The position numbers and the translations under genes were made by a program. A DNA stretch of 36,146 nucleotides from Vulcanimicrobiota bacterium (GTDB taxonomy: Bacteria > Vulcanimicrobiota > Vulcanimicrobiia > Vulcanimicrobiales > Vulcanimicrobiaceae), in contig PMOG01000113.1 of assembly GCA_003161555.1 (NCBI GenBank), positions 1 to 36,146 on the forward strand. Reading direction: 5' to 3'. Of the stretch, positions 31,693 to 36,146 are shown piece by piece (the first letter of the stretch is position 1; each line of letters starts with the position of its first letter). The notes under the pieces are model-generated. The model saw only the letters and a program-made list of their open reading frames with translations, searched no databases and was not told the origin of the DNA.

Positions 31693-33014
31693 AGATCGCC
31701 GTTGCCGGCGGCGGCCTCGCGGGCCTCGCCGCCGCGCTCCGTGTGCGAGACGATCACGACGTCACGGTGTTTGAGCGCGAAGCGCAAGCCGGCGGGAAAA
31801 TTCGTTCGCAATCCTTCGACGGTTTTCTCTTCGAATGGGGACCGAACGGCTTCTCCTCATCGTCGCCCGAGCTGCGCGACGTCATCCGCGTTTGCGGATT
31901 GGAAAACGAGATCGTCCCTGCTGACGCCGCCGCCGTCAAGCGGTACGTGTATTTCGGCGGCCGTTTGCACGCGCTACCGTCGCGTCCGCAGGAGGTGCTG
32001 CGCTTTTCGCTTTTGAGCGGTCGCGGAAAACTGGGCGCGTTGCGCGGTCTCGTCGCGCGAGCGCCGAAAGGCGAGCGCGACGAAAGCGTGTACGATTTCT
32101 TTGCGCGACGGTTTGGCGACGAGGTTGCCGAACGCGTCGTGCGGCCCGCGCTGCTCGGTATTACCGCTGGCGATGCGCGCGCGACGAGCATGGACGCACT
32201 CTTTCCGCGCTTGCGCGAACTCGAGCGCCGGCACGGCTCGCTGGTTAAGGGATTGATGCGCGCACGAAGCGCACCCGGACGGCTTTCGACGCTGCGCGGC
32301 GGCATGACGCGTTTGATCGACGGCATGGCCGGCGTACTCGGCGCACGCATCGAGCGGTCGTGCGAGGTGCGGCGGGTCGCCCGCAACGGCACGCAGTGGC
32401 GCGTCGAACACACGCGCGGCGCGAATGACTTCGACGCCGTCATGCTCGCGGTGCCGGCGTACGCCGCGGCGGAACTTCTCCGCGACGTGGATACCGACTT
32501 GCCCGGCCTGTTGGAACGCATTCCGTACGCGCCGATGCGCGTTTGCGGCATTGCGTTTCGCGCGCAGGACGTCGCCGCACCGTTGGACGGTTTCGGTTTC
32601 TTGGTAGCGCGCGATCAAAACGTGCGCATTCTCGGCGCGCTCTACACCTCGACGATCTTTCCGCAACAGGTGCCGCGGGATTGCGTCTATCTTCGTGTAT
32701 TCTTGGGCGGAACGACCGACCCGCAGGCTATGGATCTTTCCGAAGGCGAGGCACTGGCGATCGTCCGCCGCGACCTCGCGACGACGCTCCATATCACCGC
32801 AGAACCAATCGGCTACCATGAGCATCTCTGGGCGCGAGCGATTCCGCAGTACGGGATCGGTCACCGCGAAATATTGCGGGAAATCGATGTTAGGCTTGCC
32901 TCACTTTCAGGCATGGCGCTGACGGGCAATGCGTATCGCGGCGTGGGCGTCGGCGACGTGGTGCGCGACGCCGTCGTACAGGTTGACAGGCTGCGTTTTC
33001 AGGGTAACGAATGA
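31689..33014 (+). CDS. hemY: Protoporphyrinogen oxidase, HemY type
   Basis: A 441-residue FAD enzyme that oxidises protoporphyrinogen IX, using O2 in most members of this class. The N-terminal Rossmann motif IAVAGGGLAGLAAALRVR ends in a helix and then VTVFEREAQAGGKIRS, the second FAD segment. FEWGPNGF follows at about 50, typical of HemY/PPOX. The C-terminal LTGNAYRGVGVGDVVRDA closes the FAD site. It could in principle be a coproporphyrinogen oxidase (the Gram-positive use of HemY), but hemF and a protoporphyrin-type ferrochelatase in the same operon favour the protoporphyrin route. Its TGA overlaps the ATG of a 13-codon mini-ORF. Confidence 0.93.
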   Translation: MKIAVAGGGLAGLAAALRVRDDHDVTVFEREAQAGGKIRSQSFDGFLFEWGPNGFSSSSPELRDVIRVCGLENEIVPADAAAVKRYVYFGGRLHALPSRPQEVLRFSLLSGRGKLGALRGLVARAPKGERDESVYDFFARRFGDEVAERVVRPALLGITAGDARATSMDALFPRLRELERRHGSLVKGLMRARSAPGRLSTLRGGMTRLIDGMAGVLGARIERSCEVRRVARNGTQWRVEHTRGANDFDAVMLAVPAYAAAELLRDVDTDLPGLLERIPYAPMRVCGIAFRAQDVAAPLDGFGFLVARDQNVRILGALYTSTIFPQQVPRDCVYLRVFLGGTTDPQAMDLSEGEALAIVRRDLATTLHITAEPIGYHEHLWARAIPQYGIGHREILREIDVRLASLSGMALTGNAYRGVGVGDVVRDAVVQVDRLRFQGNE

Positions 33015-33052
33015 AGACGCACTACTTCCATTTAAGGAGAAACGGCACGTGA
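33011..33052 (+). CDS. 13-codon mini-ORF coupling hemY to the HiPIP gene
   Basis: The ATG at 33011 overlaps the hemY TGA as ATGA, reads MKTHYFHLRRNGT and stops at 33050-33052, where the TGA overlaps the HiPIP GTG start as GTGA. The HiPIP ribosome site AAGGAG lies inside it. This would let ribosomes pass from hemY through the mini-ORF to the HiPIP. There is no homology to judge the peptide itself; it may be chance. Confidence 0.35.
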   Translation: MKTHYFHLRRNGT

Positions 33053-33324
33053 ACGGTTCCGGAAAGTACACGCGTAAAGACGTCATCGGTCACCTGATTG
33101 CGCTTCCCGCGTTCGCAGCGGCGATTGCGATGGCGGCCGCACCCGCGCAGGCAAAATCCAGTCAAGCCGCGATGAAGTATCAAAAATCGCCGAAGAACGG
33201 CCAAAAATGTTCCGGCTGCAAATTCTTCGTTGCCGGTGCGAGCAAAACGGCCAACGGTACGTGTAAGGTCGTCGACGGTTCGATAAGCCCGAACGGCTGG
33301 TGCATGGCCTATTCGCCCAGGTAG
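33049..33324 (+). CDS. High-potential iron-sulfur protein (HiPIP)
   Basis: A 91-residue small electron carrier. The GTG at 33049 is preceded by AAGGAG with nine bases of spacing. An N-terminal TRKDVIGHLIALPAFAAAIA segment with a basic pair resembles a Tat signal, as expected for HiPIPs, which are exported folded. The mature part carries the four cluster ligands Cys54, Cys57, Cys72 and Cys85 in CSGCKFF, GTCKVVDG and SPNGWCMAY, the exact HiPIP spacing style. The [4Fe-4S] cluster cycles between 2+ and 3+ and could feed electrons to the oxidase subunit II or another periplasmic acceptor. It is the last gene of the haem operon. Confidence 0.9.
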   Translation: MNGSGKYTRKDVIGHLIALPAFAAAIAMAAAPAQAKSSQAAMKYQKSPKNGQKCSGCKFFVAGASKTANGTCKVVDGSISPNGWCMAYSPR

Positions 33325-33371
33325 TCGCGCGCTTTAGTCTTTTTTCACACATTAACTCCAAAGTGTGTGCG

Positions 33372-33782
33372 ATGTATCTTTTAAAACGAATTCTGGCCGT
33401 CGCGGCGCCGCTTGGGGTCATGTTGGCCTCAACGGCGTTCGCGCCGTTGACCGTCACTTACACCGGGAGCTACCCCGTGACGATCTCCCACGCGAAGGTC
33501 GGCGACGGCACGTACTGTCTGACGCTCGATCAAACGGCGAAAAATGGCGGGTCCGCTTCGCTCGTCGAAGGCACACAGAAATTCCCGTATGGCACATTTC
33601 AGATCTTTAACCACACGCTCGTGGCGACGATTCAAGCGCAGGGGTACGGTCAAAACGCCGGCTTGGTCTTCATCGGGTCGACCAGACGCGGCAACATTGG
33701 CCCCGGCGTCTTCGATGAAGTGTACGGCGGTGAAGCGTTCGTCGAAGGCGCGCTGACCTTCGGCATGAAGGGCGGCTGCTAA
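33372..33782 (+). CDS. Small exported protein of unknown function
   Basis: A 136-residue protein from an ATG at 33372; no clear ribosome site is seen. A signal peptide (LLKRILAVAAPLGVMLASTAFA) is followed by strands and Gly-rich turns (LTVTYTGSYPVTI, GTYCLTLDQT, SASLVEGTQKFPYGTF). The protein ends GALTFGMKGGC. Two cysteines, near the middle and the last residue, might pair. The family is not recognised. It starts 48 bp after the HiPIP stop, so it may share that transcript, and its stop codon overlaps the convergent stop of the aquaporin-ArsC gene. Confidence 0.65.
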   Translation: MYLLKRILAVAAPLGVMLASTAFAPLTVTYTGSYPVTISHAKVGDGTYCLTLDQTAKNGGSASLVEGTQKFPYGTFQIFNHTLVATIQAQGYGQNAGLVFIGSTRRGNIGPGVFDEVYGGEAFVEGALTFGMKGGC

Positions 33783-34861
33783 GCTCCTCGGCAAACCTCG
33801 CCGCACCACGCGTCAATCCGTGCTTCGATCGCATCGCGGATACGTCGAGTCTGAGCGAGTCGCTCGTCGCACGAGCCTTCGAGTGTCGCAGGGTCTCGAA
33901 AACTCCAATGGAGCCGTCGCGATTCACCGAGGAAGATCGGGCAGCGTTCCGCGCTGGTTTCGTCGCACACGGTAACGACGTAGGAGTATTGCTTTCCGCT
34001 TGCGAGCACGCTGGACGTACTCTTGGTGCCACTTCGCGAAATGTCGATGCCGACTTCGCGCATCGCGGTCACAGCCAGTGGGTTGAGCGTGCCGGGCTCC
34101 AAACCGGCACTATCGGCGACGAAGTCGTTCGGGCAACGACGATTGAGAAACGCTTCCGCCATTTGACTTCGCGCCGAGTTGTGTACGCAGACGAACAAGA
34201 CGGAACGCTTCACGGCCCAAAGCCAGGTGAAGAGCGCCGTGGCCGCCAGCGCACCGAGTAACTCCGCGATAATGAAGCCCGGAACGTCGATCGGCGCTAT
34301 TCCGGCAAACGTATCACTCAAAGAGCGGGCGACGGTCACGGCCGGGTTTGCAAACGAGGTAGATGCCGTAAACCAATAGGCACCGACGATATACGCCGCA
34401 ACGGCAAACGCCGTCACGTTTGGGCGAGTACGCGAACAACCCCAGATAACGGCAAGCAGCCCGAATGTCGCGACAAACTCGCTCAACAGGACGGGAAAGC
34501 CGTGCCGAGCGTGATGCGACGCGAAGAACAACGGCTCGGCAAACATCGCGTTGGCGATCGCAACGCCCGCGAGCGCTCCACTGAGTTGCGCGACGATATA
34601 CGCGGGAACCTCGCGCCAGGGTAGGCCGCCCTGTAATGCGTCGGCCAGTGTGATCGCGGGGTTGAAATGCGCGCCCGATATCGGGCCGAGTGCCAGGATG
34701 ATGGCGACGAGGACTCCACCGGTCGCGAGTGTGTTGGCGAGAAGTGCGATCGCGGCATTGCCGCCCGCGAGCCGATCGGCCATTATGCCCGAACCGATGA
34801 TTCCCGCGAGCAATAAAGCAGCGCCGAGCGCCTCTGCAGCGGAGCGCTTCAGTAGCGTCAC
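33779..34861 (-). CDS. Aquaporin-arsenate reductase fusion protein
   Basis: A 360-residue fusion. Residues 1-215 are a six-helix MIP channel with both half-helix motifs, NPA at 67-69 (HFNPAIT) and NPA at 172-174 (FANPAVT). Residues 219-360 are a low-molecular-weight-phosphatase-fold arsenate reductase: the CX5R loop CVHNSAR at 225-231, the redox cysteines C299 and C307 (VTVCDETSAERCP), and the general acid in HWSFRDP. The Arg that normally follows the second NPA is Val here, which opens the selectivity filter. Channel-ArsC fusions were shown in Salinispora to confer arsenate resistance, so arsenate would be reduced and arsenite released through the channel. The GTG at 34861 overlaps the upstream stop (GTGA). 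Confidence 0.93.
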   Translation of the reverse strand: MTLLKRSAAEALGAALLLAGIIGSGIMADRLAGGNAAIALLANTLATGGVLVAIILALGPISGAHFNPAITLADALQGGLPWREVPAYIVAQLSGALAGVAIANAMFAEPLFFASHHARHGFPVLLSEFVATFGLLAVIWGCSRTRPNVTAFAVAAYIVGAYWFTASTSFANPAVTVARSLSDTFAGIAPIDVPGFIIAELLGALAATALFTWLWAVKRSVLFVCVHNSARSQMAEAFLNRRCPNDFVADSAGLEPGTLNPLAVTAMREVGIDISRSGTKSTSSVLASGKQYSYVVTVCDETSAERCPIFLGESRRLHWSFRDPATLEGSCDERLAQTRRIRDAIEARIDAWCGEVCRGA

Positions 34862-35283
34862 GGGGTGCAACACGATGTGGGCTCGTCGCCGCAACACGAG
34901 GAATCGCCGTCGCGTCGATCGGTCTCGCTGTGTACCGTGTAAATCTCCCAGTGCCGTCCATCCGGATCCGTTGCCCACACTTTGGACTGATTGGCGTAGC
35001 AACACGTTTCGTCACGCTCGATCGATGCAACGAGCCCCGCGTTCCTCAGCCGATCGATAGCGCGTTCGACGTCATGCGACGTCTCGACACAGACGCCGTA
35101 ATGCGCGTCACTCGCCGCGCGCACGTTATGGCGAAAATCGAGCGCCAGCTCTAACGCAGGCTCTTCGGTGACGAACAACGCATAGTCGGGAAGCACATTC
35201 GCCGGCCGTGCGTCGAGCAAGGTTGAATAAAACGACACGCTCTTTCCCAGGTCCGACGTCGCGAGGTTCAAGTGCGTCTTCAC
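34858..35283 (-). CDS. ArsI/CadI-family VOC metalloenzyme
   Basis: A 141-residue vicinal-oxygen-chelate protein. Likely metal ligands are His4 in KTHLNLATS, His61 in AHYGVCVET and Glu114 in RHWEIYTVH. Vicinal Cys94-Cys95 in DETCCYANQ match the thiol pair of ArsI, the C-As lyase that cleaves trivalent methylarsenicals and roxarsone products. The CadI relatives bind cadmium or simply metals, and the two cannot be separated by eye. The C-terminal tail DSSCCGDEPTSCCTP adds two Cys pairs typical of this group. The GTG at 35283 overlaps the arsR stop as GTGA, so expression is coupled to the regulator. It lies between arsR and the channel fusion. Confidence 0.88.
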   Translation of the reverse strand: MKTHLNLATSDLGKSVSFYSTLLDARPANVLPDYALFVTEEPALELALDFRHNVRAASDAHYGVCVETSHDVERAIDRLRNAGLVASIERDETCCYANQSKVWATDPDGRHWEIYTVHSETDRRDGDSSCCGDEPTSCCTP

Positions 35284-35612
35284 GCCGCGACCTTCTGTCG
35301 CAGGAGCTTGCCGAGCGCGCCTTCGAGGCGATCGTACGCATCCGGCTCGATGCTGTAGTACACCCACGTTCCCCGTCGTTCAGAACTCACGAGTCCCGCC
35401 TCCCGCAAAATTCGCAGATGATGCGATACCGTAGGCTGATTCAACGGAAGAGCGTCGGTGAAATCGCAGACGCAGACTTCGGCGCGCGCTCGAGCAAGCG
35501 TTGCCAACATTCGCAGGCGGTACGAGTCGCTTATTGCCTTAAAGAGCGCAGCCTCTTTGTCGAACGATTTGGCGACAACATGTGCAGGCGGACAACATCT
35601 CTGTATCGACAT
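35280..35612 (-). CDS. arsR: ArsR-family metalloregulator (arsenite-responsive)
   Basis: A 110-residue winged-helix repressor. The sensor motif EVCVCDF (Cys47, Cys49) is the ELCVCD type at the start of the recognition domain, with PTVSHHLRILREAGLV as the DNA-reading helix region. An extra N-terminal Cys pair (RCCPPA, residues 6-7) could add As(III) or Sb(III) ligands. Binding of arsenite would lift repression of the operon arsR-arsI/cadI-aquaporin::arsC. The start at 35612 falls on the palindromic operator and is six bases after a -10 box. No ribosome site is present, so the message may be leaderless. Confidence 0.93.
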   Translation of the reverse strand: MSIQRCCPPAHVVAKSFDKEAALFKAISDSYRLRMLATLARARAEVCVCDFTDALPLNQPTVSHHLRILREAGLVSSERRGTWVYYSIEPDAYDRLEGALGKLLRQKVAA

Positions 35613-35646
35613 ATTTCGATACTACCATGGCATCGAAACTTGTCAA
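35605..35646 (-). promoter_or_regulatory. arsR promoter with overlapping operator
   Basis: On the minus strand TTGACA (35646-35641), a 16-base spacer and TAGTAT (35624-35619) form a good sigma-70 promoter. Inverted repeats cover it. ATCGA-n6-TCGAT lies at 35605-35620, and TTTCGAT-n11-ATCGAAA at 35614-35638. These share three ATCGA half sites, the style of ArsR operators. Binding would block the -10 box and the start codon. Confidence 0.65.
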
Positions 35647-35682
35647 TACAATAGGACAGCTCCGAAAAGCCCCTGGCAGGTT

Positions 35683-35982
35683 TCAATCTTTCAGCTCCAC
35701 GAAGATCACGTGCGAGTCGGCGGTCCCGATGTTCTCGCCGACGTGGACTTGAGCGGGTGACCACAACGCTTGACCTGCCGTCACGGTCACTTCTCGAACG
35801 TCGTCTCCAATAGTCAGGCGACGCTGGAAGTCAGAAAGCATTAACAGCACGCTGTTGGGATGCTGATGCGCCTGCGTCTTTGCACCCGGCGTATCGCGGT
35901 AGTCGAGAACCCGTACTCGCTCGTTCTCGAAGATGACTTTGTACTTGTCCGGATCGGTTCGAATCGGGTCTAGAGCGCTCAT
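35683..35982 (-). CDS. Small cupin-domain protein
   Basis: A 99-residue single-domain cupin from the ATG at 35982, with AGGAGG six to seven bases upstream, which rules out the longer frame. It starts MSALDPIRTDPDKYKVIFEN and has the conserved ERVRVLDYRDTPGA strand. The metal-binding cupin motif 1 is seen as AHQHPNSVLLMLS, where only two His are evident, and motif 2 as VTAGQALWSPAQVHVGENI. It ends with a strand HVIFVELKD. Small cupins of this type may be oxygenases, isomerases or binding proteins; no substrate is indicated. It lies between the arsenic operon, which it does not overlap, and a tRNA gene on the same strand. Confidence 0.8.
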   Translation of the reverse strand: MSALDPIRTDPDKYKVIFENERVRVLDYRDTPGAKTQAHQHPNSVLLMLSDFQRRLTIGDDVREVTVTAGQALWSPAQVHVGENIGTADSHVIFVELKD

Positions 35983-36077
35983 GGTCGATCCTCCTAAGTA
36001 CTGGAGCCTCGGTACTTTCGGCCGTGCGGTTAAGGCGCGGCCGGTACCTCTCGAAGCCACCACAATCGGAAACATAC

Positions 36078-36146
36078 TGCGCAAGACTGGACTCGAACCA
36101 GCACGAGATTGCTCCCGCTAGCCCCTCAAGCTAGTGCGTCTACCAA
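36078..36146 (-). tRNA. tRNA-Leu (anticodon GAG), 5' end cut by the window
   Basis: On the minus strand the sequence runs from within the D-arm (TTGGTAGACGC) through the anticodon arm CTAGC-TTGAGGG-GCTAG. The anticodon is GAG. A long class II variable arm follows (GGGAG-CAA-TCTC), then the T-arm CTGG-TTCGAGT-CCAG and the 3' acceptor strand CTTGCGC with discriminator A at 36078. No CCA is encoded. The 5' acceptor strand lies beyond 36146. Confidence 0.9.

Noticed and set aside
33330-33371. CACAC...GTGTG stem with T-run after the HiPIP gene, considered as a terminator
   Set aside because: The T-run precedes the stem on the plus strand instead of following it, and the stem is only five pairs plus a mismatch.
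35933-36121. Plus-strand frame ending in the tRNA gene
   Set aside because: Its end GLEPARDCSR is the usual false translation of a tRNA read backward, and the rest is antisense to the cupin.

Overview
This is a GC-rich, gene-dense bacterial chromosomal window with short intergenic gaps, many start/stop overlaps, and several lipoproteins and exported proteins. It encodes an aerobic lifestyle: a B-type (ba3-like) haem-copper oxidase, O2-dependent coproporphyrinogen oxidase, HemY-type protoporphyrinogen oxidase and a high-potential iron-sulfur protein. The exported beta-propeller lipoproteins with Ser/Pro/Thr linkers and the overall gene mix remind me of Candidatus Eremiobacterota (WPS-2) or a neighbouring little-cultured phylum. 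That is an impression; the window has no rRNA or marker gene that settles it. No prophage, IS element or CRISPR array was seen.

Layout. 1-591: the end of a MacB/FtsX-type permease, then a 270-bp scar holding a frameshifted ABC-ATPase remnant and perhaps a histidine-kinase scrap. 592-5574: a patatin-like lipase, two beta-propeller lipoproteins, a small cytochrome-c-like protein without a haem motif, a SET-domain protein and a small exported protein. 5578-14230: a low-oxygen/energy-stress type module. Phosphoketolase, an OmpR-type response regulator, acetate kinase, a small unknown protein, a PAS hybrid histidine kinase and a tandem universal stress protein lie in one minus-strand run; a second tandem universal stress protein is divergent, and a 16-bp perfect palindrome sits in the divergent gap. 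14193-17195: ba3-type oxidase operon (38-aa membrane peptide, subunit II, subunit I, SCO copper chaperone). 17290-24270: plus-strand genes (unknown protein, Fpg/Nei glycosylase, PPC-domain protein, two exported metallopeptidases, YceI). 24287-28536: TraB/GumN-like protein, MBL-fold hydrolase, an orphan TRAP solute-binding protein and a third linker lipoprotein. 28695-33324: tightly coupled haem operon hemE-hemF-hemH-hemY, then a 13-codon mini-ORF and a HiPIP. 33779-35646: arsenic operon arsR - arsI/cadI-like - aquaporin::arsC fusion, with a clear promoter/operator. 35683-36146: a cupin and a truncated tRNA-Leu(GAG).

How the genes fit together. Phosphoketolase plus acetate kinase would turn sugar phosphates into acetate and ATP without respiration. 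The adjacent kinase, regulator and stress proteins suggest this route is induced when the nearby B-type oxidase, a class often suited to low O2, runs short. The haem operon supplies protohaem for the oxidase. The arsenic operon pairs arsenate reduction with a channel in one polypeptide and adds a putative organoarsenical or metal-binding VOC protein.
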